Of a stretch of 64,000 nucleotides of DNA, positions 54,913 through 63,857 are shown piece by piece (positions within the stretch are counted from its first letter, which is position 1; each line of letters starts with the position of its first letter). Under the pieces are notes generated by a model, which did no database searches, was not told the DNA's origin, and saw nothing but the letters and a program-made list of their open reading frames with translations. A program made the translations under genes and the position numbers. The DNA is from Pseudomonas fluorescens (lineage in GTDB: Bacteria; Pseudomonadota; Gammaproteobacteria; Pseudomonadales; Pseudomonadaceae): contig NZ_LACC01000014.1 of assembly GCF_000967965.1 (NCBI RefSeq), positions 58,032 through 122,031 of the forward strand, in the 5' to 3' direction.

Positions 54913-57123
54913 ATGTTTGTGCCACGGCCGCATCTGATCGATGCACTTGAGGGCAAGCAGTGCCGCTTGCAACTGCTTTGCGCGCCTGCCGGATATGGCA
55001 AGACGTCATTGTTGCAGCAGTATTTGCAAGGCATTGCGCCGCCGGGGCAAGTGGTCTGGATGTCTTTGGGCGCACAGCCGCAGACGCTGGAGCACTTCAT
55101 TTCAGGACTGGCGGGTGAATTGGGGCTGGCGGCTGATACTGCGCCGGATGCGGTATTGGCGTTTCTCGATTCAAGAGCTGTGGTGCCTGAGCTATTGCTA
55201 TCGCGAGCAGGCTCGCCCCTACAGGGGAACGCGGTTAACTGTAGGAGCGAGCCTGCTCGCGATGAGGCCCTTGAGGTAGCCCCAATCCACCTGGTATTCG
55301 ACGATCTTCCCGTCGATATGCCCGCAGACCTGAACCACTGGTTCGACCAACTCCTGTCCCTCAAAACACCACGACTGCAAGTGTTGGTCACCTGCCGCCA
55401 GCGCCCAGACTGGAATCTGCCGCGCTTGATGCTGACCGGCCAGTTGCAGGAGCTGGGCGCCGGGCAACTGGCCCTGCGCCCCGATGAGTTCGAATCGCTG
55501 ATCGATGCCCTGGCGCCACACACCGATGCACCGGCCAGAGAAAAACTCTGGCATGAGACAGGCGGGTGGTGCGCCGGTATTCGCCTGTCGCTTTCTCTGG
55601 AGCAGGCACGGTCCTCACCCTTGCTCGGCCAATACCTTGAGCGCGAACTGTTGTCGCGGCTGAGCCAGGAACAGCGCGAGGTCCTGTGTGGGCTCGCGCA
55701 TTTGTCCCGATTCAGCGCGGACTTCTGCGAGCAGTTATGGGAAGGCCAGCAGGGTGGTCGGGTATTTCACAGCCTGCTGGACTGCCGGGCATTTCTGTTC
55801 CCGGTCGAGCAACAGCCCGGTTGGTATCGCCTGCTGCCCGCCGTGGCACAGGCCCTGCAAAACCAGTTGAGCGCAGCACCGTTGAATCGGTTGCGCCTGC
55901 GGGCCTGTCAGTTGCTCAGCGTGCTGGGGCATGTCGATGAGGCGGTGGAGCAGGCGTTGTGCGCTGATCAGCCGGAGGTGGCTGCCAATTACATGGAGCG
56001 CTTGTGGCTGAGCTGGATCCTCGGCGAACGTCATCTGAGCAAGCTGATGGACTGGCGTGAGCGTATCGAACCGCAGTTGCTGCACAGCAGCCCGCGCCTG
56101 ATCTATCTGTGCGCCAAGGCCTTGCTGTTCAGCGGGCGACTGGACGAAGCCGCCGAGTGCCTGGCGCGGCTCGGGCATTTTCTGCCGTTGCCCGATGCCC
56201 GGCGCAATCAGCGTCTGCTGGCGAACTGGCAGGCGCTGTACGGCACCTTGCAGGCATTGCGCGGCCATGCCGATTCGGCGCGCCTGCATTGTCGGGCGGC
56301 CCTTGACGAGCTGACGGCGGAGGATTGGCTGTCGGTGTTGTTGTGTCATTGCATCCTGGCGCGGATCGCGATGGAGGGCGGCGACTTTGTCGAGGCCCAG
56401 TCGCTGCTGGATCACTCACTGGAACTGGCCCGGCGCCAGGGCAGTCATGAGTCGGAAGTGTTGGTCAACGTCGACCGGGCGCGCCTGCTGATGCTTCAGG
56501 GGCAATGGGGGCAGGCGCAATCGCTGGTGCGAAGCGAGCTCAACCGACTGACCGTGAAGGGCGCGCAACCTTACCCGTTGCTCGGGCGGCTGCTGTTCAT
56601 GCAAGGCGAGTTGCTGTTGCAACAGGGCCACACCCACGAAGCCGAAGTGGTGGTGCAGGCAGGGCTGTTGCAGGTCCGCGACTGCTGCGCCCCCTTTGTG
56701 CTCAACGCCTACCTGCTGTTGTCGGAAATCGCTTCGCGCAGCCATGACCCGGAAAAGGCCCGCTGGCATTTGCACGAAGCCGAGCGGCGCATGCATTGGG
56801 GCAAGATCCACGCGGCGTGTTACCAAGGGCCGATCGCACGGCAGAACGCCCGGATCGCTGCCCGCGAGCAACCGGCCAACGACGACAAGGTTTCGCCGGT
56901 TCGCCTGACCGGCGTGGCGGATTACCAGGATGACCTGACGCCCCGCGAGGTCTCGGTGCTCAAGTTGCTGGCCGAAGGCATGTCGGTACGGGAGGTGGGC
57001 AGCCGCTTGTTCATCTCGGAAAATACCGTGAAAACCCACGCCAAGAACATCAACGTCAAGCTCGGCGCGTGCCGTCGCACCCAGGCCATCAACAGCGCCA
57101 AGGCCATGGGCATCCTCGCTTGA
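54913..57123 (+). CDS. LAL (MalT-like) LuxR-family regulator 2, with in-frame REP insertion
   Basis: Predicted 736 residues. Walker A is APAGYGKTS (24-32) and Walker B IHLVFDD (125-131). A long helical sensor region follows, then a C-terminal LuxR helix-turn-helix (DDLTPREVSVLKLLAE, RLFISENTVKTHAKNINVKL). Between the Walker motifs, residues 97-118 (SRAGSPLQG...SEPARD) are the translation of a REP doublet, inserted without breaking the frame. The start at 54913 was chosen because GAGG is upstream and MFVPRPHLIDALEG is the usual LAL opening. It may be autoregulated through operator candidate 6. Confidence 0.9.
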   Translation: MFVPRPHLIDALEGKQCRLQLLCAPAGYGKTSLLQQYLQGIAPPGQVVWMSLGAQPQTLEHFISGLAGELGLAADTAPDAVLAFLDSRAVVPELLLSRAGSPLQGNAVNCRSEPARDEALEVAPIHLVFDDLPVDMPADLNHWFDQLLSLKTPRLQVLVTCRQRPDWNLPRLMLTGQLQELGAGQLALRPDEFESLIDALAPHTDAPAREKLWHETGGWCAGIRLSLSLEQARSSPLLGQYLERELLSRLSQEQREVLCGLAHLSRFSADFCEQLWEGQQGGRVFHSLLDCRAFLFPVEQQPGWYRLLPAVAQALQNQLSAAPLNRLRLRACQLLSVLGHVDEAVEQALCADQPEVAANYMERLWLSWILGERHLSKLMDWRERIEPQLLHSSPRLIYLCAKALLFSGRLDEAAECLARLGHFLPLPDARRNQRLLANWQALYGTLQALRGHADSARLHCRAALDELTAEDWLSVLLCHCILARIAMEGGDFVEAQSLLDHSLELARRQGSHESEVLVNVDRARLLMLQGQWGQAQSLVRSELNRLTVKGAQPYPLLGRLLFMQGELLLQQGHTHEAEVVVQAGLLQVRDCCAPFVLNAYLLLSEIASRSHDPEKARWHLHEAERRMHWGKIHAACYQGPIARQNARIAAREQPANDDKVSPVRLTGVADYQDDLTPREVSVLKLLAEGMSVREVGSRLFISENTVKTHAKNINVKLGACRRTQAINSAKAMGILA
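55199..55266. repeat. REP doublet inside a coding sequence
   Basis: TCGCGAGCAGGCTCGCCCCT starts at 55201, and the inverted copy AGGAGCGAGCCTGCTCGCGA ends at 55262. The 24-bp arms differ at one base. It lies wholly within the second LAL regulator gene. Confidence 0.9.
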
Positions 57124-57141
57124 ATCCATCGACGTGACGCC

Positions 57142-57162
57142 ACCCACCTGATCCGGGTGGCG
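57142..57162. promoter_or_regulatory. Operator candidate 7, before aldehyde dehydrogenase operon
   Basis: ACCCACC (57142-57148), spacer TGATCCG, GGTGGCG (57156-57162). It lies 92 bp before the start at 57255. Confidence 0.65.
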
Positions 57163-57235
57163 GCGTCGCGCCAGCGATGATCAACCATGCAGCCAGACCC
57201 TGTGCATTGCAGCCCGACCGTGGCCGCGTCCTGAC

Positions 57236-57243
57236 AAAAACAA
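57236..57243 (+). promoter_or_regulatory. Hfq/Crc-type A-rich motif before aldehyde dehydrogenase
   Basis: ACAAAAACAAGAGAGG contains AAAAACAA directly before the GAGAGG ribosome site of the gene at 57255. Confidence 0.45.
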
Positions 57244-57254
57244 GAGAGGTAGTG

Positions 57255-58607
57255 ATGAGCGCCATCGAGAGTTCGACGAGCTGTGACATCCGCACGATCC
57301 TGGAAAAACAACGCGCGGCCTTTCAGGCCCGCGAACCCTATACCCTTGAAGAGCGCTGCGAGTTGCTCGACCGGGCGATCGGTTTGCTGGTCAATCATGA
57401 GCAGGAAATCATCGAGGCCCTGAGCGCCGATTTCGGCCATCGCAGCCCCGGTTTCTCCAAGGGCAGTGAAGTGCTGTCGCCACTGGCGACGCTCAAGCAG
57501 ACCAAAGCCGAACTGGCGCAATGGATGCGCTCGGAACAGCGCCAGGCCCGGGCCGGTGAAGCCTGGGTGCAGTACCAGCCCCTGGGGGTCGTGGGCATCG
57601 TCACGGCCTGGAACGTGCCTGGCTACATGGTGTTCAGCGGGCTTGCCGGCGCGTTGGCAGCGGGCAACCGGGTGATGATCAAACCGTCGGAATTCAATCC
57701 GCATACCTCTGAGTTGATCGCTCGGTTGATCCGCTCTGTGTACGCCGAAGATGAGGTAGCGGTGGTTCTGGGCGGTGCGCAGGTCGGCCAGGCGTTCTGT
57801 GGCCAGCCGTTCGACCATCTGCTGTTCACCGGCGCCACCAGCATCGGCAAACATGTGTTGCGGGCGGCGGCGGAGAACCTGGTGCCGGTGACCCTGGAGC
57901 TGGGCGGCAAGTCGCCGACGATTATCTCGCGCTCGGCGGACTTCAACGACGCGGTGGCCAAGGTCGTGATCGGCAAGCTGCTCAACGCCGGCCAGTTGTG
58001 CGTGGCACCGGACTACGTGTTTGTCCCGCAAGAGTCGGTGGACGCCTTCATCGGCGTGGCGAAAGCCGTAGTGGCGAAGTTCTTCCCGACGCTCAGGGAC
58101 AACCCCGACTACACCTCGATCATCAACGCCCGGCATTTCGAGCGCTTGCAGGATTACCTGAGCGAGGCCCGCGCCGGCGGTGTCGAGCTGATCGAACTGA
58201 ATGCCGGTGCTGAAGATTTCAGCCAATCGACACTGAACAAGATCGTGCCGACGTTGCTGCGCAACCCCGGTGACGATTTGCAGGTGATGCAGGACGAAAT
58301 CTTCGGCCCGCTGCTGCCGATCAAACCCTACGAAACCATCAGCGAGGTCATCGCCCAGATCAACGCGCGGCCGCGTCCGCTGGCCTTGTACTACTTCGGT
58401 AACGATGCCGCCGAAGAGGCCCAGGTACTCAGCCGCACCTGTTCCGGTGGCGTGACCCTCAACGGCGTTATGAGCCACGCCAGCACCGAAGGTTTGCCAT
58501 TCGGCGGCGTCGGCCAGAGCGGCATGGGTGCCTACCACGGCATCGACGGTTTCCGCACTTTCAGCCACGCCAAGGCCGTCTTGCGTACAGCGGCCAACCC
58601 GGTCTGA
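57255..58607 (+). CDS. Aldehyde dehydrogenase, coniferyl-aldehyde dehydrogenase family
   Basis: Predicted 450 residues. General base Glu215 (LELGGKSPT), nucleophile Cys249 (NAGQLCVAPDYV), and the late EIFGPLLPI. Of ALDH groups, the LCVAPDYVF motif and the short length place it with coniferyl-aldehyde (CalB-type) and fatty aldehyde dehydrogenases. It is immediately followed by a zinc alcohol dehydrogenase, so the two probably oxidise an alcohol to a carboxylic acid, which the acyl-CoA synthetases can then activate. Lignin-type aldehydes are possible but less likely in this context. Confidence 0.9.
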   Translation: MSAIESSTSCDIRTILEKQRAAFQAREPYTLEERCELLDRAIGLLVNHEQEIIEALSADFGHRSPGFSKGSEVLSPLATLKQTKAELAQWMRSEQRQARAGEAWVQYQPLGVVGIVTAWNVPGYMVFSGLAGALAAGNRVMIKPSEFNPHTSELIARLIRSVYAEDEVAVVLGGAQVGQAFCGQPFDHLLFTGATSIGKHVLRAAAENLVPVTLELGGKSPTIISRSADFNDAVAKVVIGKLLNAGQLCVAPDYVFVPQESVDAFIGVAKAVVAKFFPTLRDNPDYTSIINARHFERLQDYLSEARAGGVELIELNAGAEDFSQSTLNKIVPTLLRNPGDDLQVMQDEIFGPLLPIKPYETISEVIAQINARPRPLALYYFGNDAAEEAQVLSRTCSGGVTLNGVMSHASTEGLPFGGVGQSGMGAYHGIDGFRTFSHAKAVLRTAANPV

Positions 58608-58635
58608 ACCCCACATCATTGTTGAGAGAACTGCC

Positions 58636-59718
58636 ATGAAAGCTGCCGTATTCCATCAGGTTGGAGCCCCGCTGGTCATCGAAGAGGTGGGCATCAGCAA
58701 ACCGGGTCCGCGCGAAGTGTTGATCCGCACTAAAGCGGTGGGTGTGTGCCACTCCGACTTGCACGTCATCGACGGCTCGTTTCCCTATCCCGGCCCGATG
58801 GTGTTGGGTCATGAAGCTGCCGGTGTGGTCGAGCAGGTCGGCTCCGAAGTGCGTTCGGTCAAGCCCGGCGATCATGTGGTCACCTGCCTGACGGTGTTCT
58901 GTGGCCACTGCGATCACTGCGTGACCGGCCATCTGGCGCGCTGCGTGTCGCCGGAAACCAAACGTGGCAAGGACGAAGAGCCGCGCCTGACCTACGTGCA
59001 CAAACCGATGCCGCAATTCGTCAACCTGTCCGGGTTCGCCGAGCAGATGCTGGTGCACGAAAACGCCTGCGTGGCGATCCGCCGCGACATGCCTCTGGAC
59101 CGCGCCGCCTTGCTCGGTTGCGCGGTCACCACCGGCACCGGCGCGGTGTTCAACACCGCCAAGGTGCGGCCGGGCGAGACCGTGGCCGTGATCGGTTGCG
59201 GCGGTATCGGCCTGGCCGCGATCAACGGTGCGGCGCTGGCCGGGGCAGGGCGGATCATCGCCATCGACATGCTCGACTCGAAGCTGGAGCTGGCCAGGCA
59301 GTTCGGCGCCACCGATGTGATCAACGGTCGCGATGGCGATGCCGCCAAGCAAGTGATGGAGCTGACCCGTGGTGGTGTGCACCACGCGTTCGAATGCATC
59401 GGCCTCAAGCAAACCGCCGAGCAGGCGTTCGCCATGTTGGCCCGTGGCGGTACCGCCACGGTGATCGGCATGCTCAAGCCGGGCCTGAAGATCGAACTCG
59501 ACCCGCTGCAATTGCTCCACGAACGGCGCATTCAGGGTTCGCTGATGGGCTCCAACCGCTTCCCGGTCGACATGCCGCGCCTGGTGGATTTCTACATGTC
59601 CGGCAAGCTCAAGCTCGACGAGATGATTTCCCAGCGCATCCGCCTGGACCAGATCAACGAGGCGTTCGATGAACTGCGTCGCGGTGAGCTGGCGCGCTCG
59701 GTGATCGTTTTCGAATAA
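58636..59718 (+). CDS. Zinc-dependent alcohol dehydrogenase (MDR family)
   Basis: Predicted 360 residues. Catalytic zinc ligands Cys38, His59 and Glu60 (GHE). The structural zinc site is Cys89, Cys92, Cys95 and Cys103 (CGHCDHCVTGHLARC). The NAD loop is VIGCGGIGLAAING. It oxidises an alcohol to the aldehyde. The wording is near class III-type (AdhC-like) and aryl/terpenoid alcohol dehydrogenases. The start is 28 bp after the aldehyde dehydrogenase stop. Confidence 0.92.
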   Translation: MKAAVFHQVGAPLVIEEVGISKPGPREVLIRTKAVGVCHSDLHVIDGSFPYPGPMVLGHEAAGVVEQVGSEVRSVKPGDHVVTCLTVFCGHCDHCVTGHLARCVSPETKRGKDEEPRLTYVHKPMPQFVNLSGFAEQMLVHENACVAIRRDMPLDRAALLGCAVTTGTGAVFNTAKVRPGETVAVIGCGGIGLAAINGAALAGAGRIIAIDMLDSKLELARQFGATDVINGRDGDAAKQVMELTRGGVHHAFECIGLKQTAEQAFAMLARGGTATVIGMLKPGLKIELDPLQLLHERRIQGSLMGSNRFPVDMPRLVDFYMSGKLKLDEMISQRIRLDQINEAFDELRRGELARSVIVFE

Positions 59719-59731
59719 ACACCGCAGTTCC

Positions 59732-59753
59732 CCTGTGGGAGCGGGTAAGCCCC
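59732..59753. repeat. Truncated REP unit
   Basis: CCTGTGGGAGCGGGTAAGCC between the alcohol dehydrogenase and the next dehydrogenase gene is half of a REP palindrome; the second arm is missing. Confidence 0.6.
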
Positions 59754-59773
59754 AATGCTTTTGGAGTGGATGG

Positions 59774-60967
59774 ATGGACATTGAATTTTCCCCACAGGAA
59801 CAGGCCTTTCGCCAGAAAGTCCGGGCCTTCTTGCGCGACAATTTGCCTGGCGAACTGTCCGAGCGGATTTCGTTGGGCAAACGCCTGAGCAAAACGCATC
59901 AGGTGCAATGGATGCAGATCCTCGACCGGCAAGGCTGGCTCGCGCCGGGGTGGCCGGTCGAGTTCGGCGGTACCGGATGGAGTGCCGTGCAAAAGCATAT
60001 TTTCGACGAGGAATGCTTTGCCGCGGGCGCACCGAAGGTGGTGTCGTTCGGCCTGAAAATGGTCGCGCCAGTGATCATCAAGTTCGGCACCGCCGAGCAG
60101 AAAGCACATTTCCTTCCCCGGATTCTTTCCTGTGAGGACTGGTGGTGCCAGGGCTACTCCGAGCCGGGTGCCGGTTCTGATTTGTCGTCGTTGAAAACCC
60201 GCGCAGTGCGCGAGGGCGATCACTACGTGGTCAACGGCCAGAAAACCTGGACCACCTTGGCGCACTTTGCCGACTGGATGTTCTGCCTGGTACGCACCGA
60301 TCCCGAGGCCCGTCAGCAACGGGGCATTTCGTTCCTGCTGATCGATATGAAAACCCCGGGCATCACGGTGCGGCCGATCATCACCCTCGACGGCGAGCAT
60401 GAAGTCAACGAGGTGTTCTTCGACAACGTGCGGGTGCCGGTGGCGAATCTGGTGGGGCAAGAGAATGAGGGCTGGACCTGCGCCAAGTACTTGCTGACCC
60501 ACGAGCGCACCAGCATCGGCGGGATCGCGCAGAACAAAGCATTGCTCACCCGGCTCAAGCGCATTGCCAGCCAGGAAGTCCGTGACGGTCGGCCGCTGAT
60601 CGAAGATCCGTTGTTCCGCGCGCAGATCGCCGAAGTCGACATGCAATTGATGGCGGCCGAAATGAGCAACCTGCGCACGTTGGCGGCGACACAAAACGGC
60701 GATGTACCCGGTGCCGAAAGCTCGTTCCTGAAGATCAAGGGCACCGAGATCCGGCAGGCCATCACCTACCTGATCAGCAAGGCCGTGGGTCCCTATGCAT
60801 TGCCGTTCATTGAAGATGAACTGGGTTATGGCAGCGAACCGTTGCTCTACACCGACTACAGCAGCGCGGCCACCTACCAGTACCTGGATGCGCGCAAGGC
60901 CTCGATCTATGGCGGCGCCAATGAAATCCAGAAGAACATCATCGCGAAAATGATCCTCGAACTCTAA
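59774..60967 (+). CDS. Acyl-CoA dehydrogenase, PimC-like large subunit
   Basis: Predicted 397 residues. Motifs GYSEPGAGSDLSSLKT and GQKTWTTLAHFADWM, and the C-terminal SIYGGANEIQKNIIAKMIL, match pimeloyl-CoA dehydrogenase large subunits and related FadE proteins of steroid breakdown. It pairs with the next gene (12-bp gap). The start at 59774 has TTGGAG 7 bases upstream. It is in the same direction as the alcohol dehydrogenase and probably on the same transcript. Confidence 0.92.
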   Translation: MDIEFSPQEQAFRQKVRAFLRDNLPGELSERISLGKRLSKTHQVQWMQILDRQGWLAPGWPVEFGGTGWSAVQKHIFDEECFAAGAPKVVSFGLKMVAPVIIKFGTAEQKAHFLPRILSCEDWWCQGYSEPGAGSDLSSLKTRAVREGDHYVVNGQKTWTTLAHFADWMFCLVRTDPEARQQRGISFLLIDMKTPGITVRPIITLDGEHEVNEVFFDNVRVPVANLVGQENEGWTCAKYLLTHERTSIGGIAQNKALLTRLKRIASQEVRDGRPLIEDPLFRAQIAEVDMQLMAAEMSNLRTLAATQNGDVPGAESSFLKIKGTEIRQAITYLISKAVGPYALPFIEDELGYGSEPLLYTDYSSAATYQYLDARKASIYGGANEIQKNIIAKMILEL

Positions 60968-60979
60968 GGCGCCACGACC

Positions 60980-62122
60980 ATGGATTTCAAACTGACAGAA
61001 GAGCAGCTGATGCTGCAGGAAACCGCCGCACGCCTGGTGCGTGACGTTTACGGTTTTGAGCATCGCGAGCAATACCGCCGGAGCAGGCAGGGTTTCAGTG
61101 GCCCGTTCATGCAGCAACTGGGTGAACTCGGACTGTGCGCCGTGCCCTTTGCCGAAGCCTATGGCGGCTATGGTGGCAGCGGTGTGGAGAACATGCTGAT
61201 CATGACCGAACTGGGCCGGGGGCTGTGCCTGGAGCCTTACCTGCACTCGGTGATTTTCGCCGGCGGCCTGGTCGAGCAGTTGGGCTGCGCAGCCCAGAAA
61301 GACACGCTGTTGCCGCAAGTCGGCAGCGCCAGCCTGCAACTGGCCGTGGCCCTCGATGAGCCGCAGAGTCACTACCAGTTGCACGACGTTCAGACCATCG
61401 CCGAGCCAGTCAGCGGCGGCTGGAAACTTAGTGGCCGCAAGTCGGTGATTATCGGTGGCCAGAGCGCCGGGCTGATTCTGGTGTCGGCGCGCACCAGCGG
61501 CGGTGTTCGGGACGAGAAGGGCATCACGCTGTTCCTGGTCGACCCGCAAGACAACGGCGTCAGTCGACGCACCTTCGACACCCTGGATGGGCGGATGGCC
61601 TGCGAGCTGTACCTTGAGGACGTGTTCGTCAAAAGCACTGCGGTACTCGGCGAAGTGGGGCAGGCCTTGCCAGCGCTGCGTTATCAGCAAGGCCGCTGCA
61701 TCGCCGCGCAATGCGCTGAGGCTGTCGGCAGCATGGAAGCGGCGTGCGCGTTGACCCTCGATTACCTGAAAACGCGCCAGCAGTTCGGTCAGCCCATCGG
61801 CAAGTTCCAGGTGCTGCAACACCGCATGGTGGATATGCGCATCGAGCTGGACCAGGCCACTTCGATGACCCTGCTCGCCGCCTGCGTGGCCGATCAGGCC
61901 GACAGTGACGAGCGCAGCCGCGTCCTGGCCGCGGCCAAGTTCATCATCAGCCGCGCCAGCCGTTTTGTCGCGGACCAAAGCATCCAGTTGCACGGCGGTA
62001 TCGGCCTGACTTGGGAATACATGTTGTCGCACCATGCCAAGCATCTGCTGATGGTGGCGCGTCAGTTCGGCGATGACGATCACCACTTGCAGGTTTACGC
62101 GAAGTTGATGCCGGTGGCGTAA
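60980..62122 (+). CDS. Acyl-CoA dehydrogenase, PimD-like small subunit
   Basis: Predicted 380 residues. The start MDFKLTEEQLMLQETAARLV and the late QFGQPIGKFQVLQHRMVDMR and IQLHGGIGLTWEYMLSHHAK fit the small-subunit group of pimeloyl-type dehydrogenases. Together with the preceding gene it gives a second long/short dehydrogenase pair in the cluster. It is the last gene of the regulon on this side. Confidence 0.9.
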   Translation: MDFKLTEEQLMLQETAARLVRDVYGFEHREQYRRSRQGFSGPFMQQLGELGLCAVPFAEAYGGYGGSGVENMLIMTELGRGLCLEPYLHSVIFAGGLVEQLGCAAQKDTLLPQVGSASLQLAVALDEPQSHYQLHDVQTIAEPVSGGWKLSGRKSVIIGGQSAGLILVSARTSGGVRDEKGITLFLVDPQDNGVSRRTFDTLDGRMACELYLEDVFVKSTAVLGEVGQALPALRYQQGRCIAAQCAEAVGSMEAACALTLDYLKTRQQFGQPIGKFQVLQHRMVDMRIELDQATSMTLLAACVADQADSDERSRVLAAAKFIISRASRFVADQSIQLHGGIGLTWEYMLSHHAKHLLMVARQFGDDDHHLQVYAKLMPVA

Positions 62123-62143
62123 AGCGCGGGGCGGTGGCGCTGG

Positions 62144-62776
62144 CTATCGTTGCCTGACGTCCTCGAACGAACCTGTGTGCACCTCGCCGCTGCGGGTGTA
62201 GCGGGCGATCAGTACCCCTCCGGGTGAACTGATCGAATTCACCAGGGTGAAGGCCGATGCTTGTGCGTTGTCGTCGAACAGGCGCTTGCCGCGCCCCAGC
62301 AGGATGGGATGAATCATCAGCCGCAACTCGTCCACCAGGCCGGCGGCAAGCAGTTGGCGCACCAGGTCACCGCTGCCTTGGGTCAGTAGCTGAGGACCGT
62401 CCTGGCGTTTGAGCGCGCCGATCGCATCGACCAGGTTGCCCTCCAGCGCATGACTGTTGTGCCAGGCTAGCGAGTCGGCGCGATGGGTGGCCACGTGCTT
62501 GGGGGCGGCGTTGAACAGGTCAGCGATGGTGTGATGGGTTGCGTCGGCCTGAATGTGCGGCCAATAGGCGGCGAAGATGTCGTAGGTACGACGCCCCAGC
62601 AGCAGCTCGAATGGCTGTGAGAACAGGTCCTGTACGGCCTGGCCGGTGGTTTTGTCGGCGTAGGGCACTATCCAGCCACCGAAGCGGAATCCGCCACTGG
62701 AATCCTCCTCAGGCCCGCCGGGCGCTTGCATGACACCATCCAGACTCACGAATGCAGCAACGGTCAATGTGCGCAT
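62144..62776 (-). CDS. RibD C-terminal/dihydrofolate reductase-like protein
   Basis: Predicted 210 residues. The fold starts with LTVAAFVSLDGVMQAPGG and continues with LLGRRTYDIFAAYWP and LRLMIHPILLGRGKRLF, which is typical of the YyaP/YwjB dihydrofolate reductase family. Actual reductase activity and substrate are unknown. It is convergent with the preceding operon, 21 bp apart, and not obviously part of it. Confidence 0.88.
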   Translation of the reverse strand: MRTLTVAAFVSLDGVMQAPGGPEEDSSGGFRFGGWIVPYADKTTGQAVQDLFSQPFELLLGRRTYDIFAAYWPHIQADATHHTIADLFNAAPKHVATHRADSLAWHNSHALEGNLVDAIGALKRQDGPQLLTQGSGDLVRQLLAAGLVDELRLMIHPILLGRGKRLFDDNAQASAFTLVNSISSPGGVLIARYTRSGEVHTGSFEDVRQR

Positions 62777-62979
62777 GCTGATCTCCTGATTGATCCTGGT
62801 TTAAGCGTTATCCGCCACAGGAATGACCGACTTCATGTTCGATGAAAGTCGTATGGCGGCTGGTTCTGACAAATGGTAGGTAGTTTTTGTCTTGAAAACG
62901 CAATTGCTAATTTGTATCATTTGCTTTCAATTCAGCGAAGCAGGGAACGCAGCGCCAAAACAATAATAAGGTCAAGGCA

Positions 62980-63552
62980 ATGCTCAAAATGCTTCTCGTG
63001 TACGGTCATCTGCTCGCTACGTGTATTGCCTTGGGGAGGGTGTTGCAGGCGGATCACAAGCTTTGGAGTTGGCGCAAGGAAATACTGGACCAGGCGAGGC
63101 TTGAATACCTCGATGAAACCCAGAAGATTGTCAGCCTTGCGCTGCTGGCCCTTTGGGCAAGCGGACTGTTGCTGGTGCTTCAGGGTTATCTCAATGAAGG
63201 CGACGTGTATCTGCTCAATCAGAAACTCTGGGCCAAGGTGACGGTCGTCGCGCTGCTGAGCCTCAACGGTGCACTATTGCATCGAATCGGCTTCCCGCTG
63301 CTGCAAAAGGCTCCATTCGTCGCACTGCGCAGTGCAGGCCGCACGCGGCTCGCCTTGTTGGGGGCGCTTTCCATGAGCGGTTGGCTATTCGCCGCTTTCC
63401 TGGGGGTGGCTCGAGCATGGAATCACGTGTTGCCTTACCTGCATGTGATGGGCGCATTCGCCGGATTCTCGTTACTGGCCTGTTGCGTGGCACTGGCAGT
63501 CGCCGGCAGGGCGGGCAGTGTCGGTGAGCAAAAAAACTCGGTACCGGGTTAG
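62980..63552 (+). CDS. Small inner-membrane protein of unknown function
   Basis: Predicted 190 residues with four or more hydrophobic segments (LLVYGHLLATCIALGRVL, VSLALLALWASGLLLVLQGY, LLGALSMSGWLFAAFLG and AFAGFSLLACCVALAV). His and Trp residues near segment ends recall CopD/DUF2269-type membrane proteins, but I cannot assign it. AAGG is upstream of the ATG. No operon partners are seen. Confidence 0.75.
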   Translation: MLKMLLVYGHLLATCIALGRVLQADHKLWSWRKEILDQARLEYLDETQKIVSLALLALWASGLLLVLQGYLNEGDVYLLNQKLWAKVTVVALLSLNGALLHRIGFPLLQKAPFVALRSAGRTRLALLGALSMSGWLFAAFLGVARAWNHVLPYLHVMGAFAGFSLLACCVALAVAGRAGSVGEQKNSVPG

Positions 63553-63857
63553 CGATCGACAGACCGTGTTTCGTACCTGTAAACCTCTGGTTTAAAACGT
63601 AAAGTACCGCCGCCCATGCCACTCCCGCATGGGCAATCCCCCCTCATCCCCATCTGTGTCCCCAGGCCGTCGGTCGGCTTTCTGCTGCGCGGGTTGACCC
63701 AGCGCCAGAAAGGGCTAACTTCTGTGTGTGGGAAAAAATCCCACGCGCAAGAATTCAAAAGAAGATGTAGGTTTGACGGTTTGCTCCCATGCCGCTCCCG
63801 GATCGCAACGCGTATGGCGTTGACACTGCTCGCGGTAAATCACCAGGAGAATGCACG
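63553..63857. other. Non-coding region with two hairpins
   Basis: This 305-bp gap holds GCCCATGC/GCATGGGC (63612-63634, 7-nt loop) and GTGGGA/TCCCAC (63728-63744, 5-A loop). The first may be the terminator of the membrane protein gene. A TTGACA at 63820 could belong to a promoter for the next gene, but no good -10 box follows. Confidence 0.45.

Noticed and set aside
59654..62086. 810-codon minus-strand open frame opposite the PimC/PimD-like genes
   Set aside because: Shadow frame caused by third-position GC; the plus-strand proteins have full family signatures.
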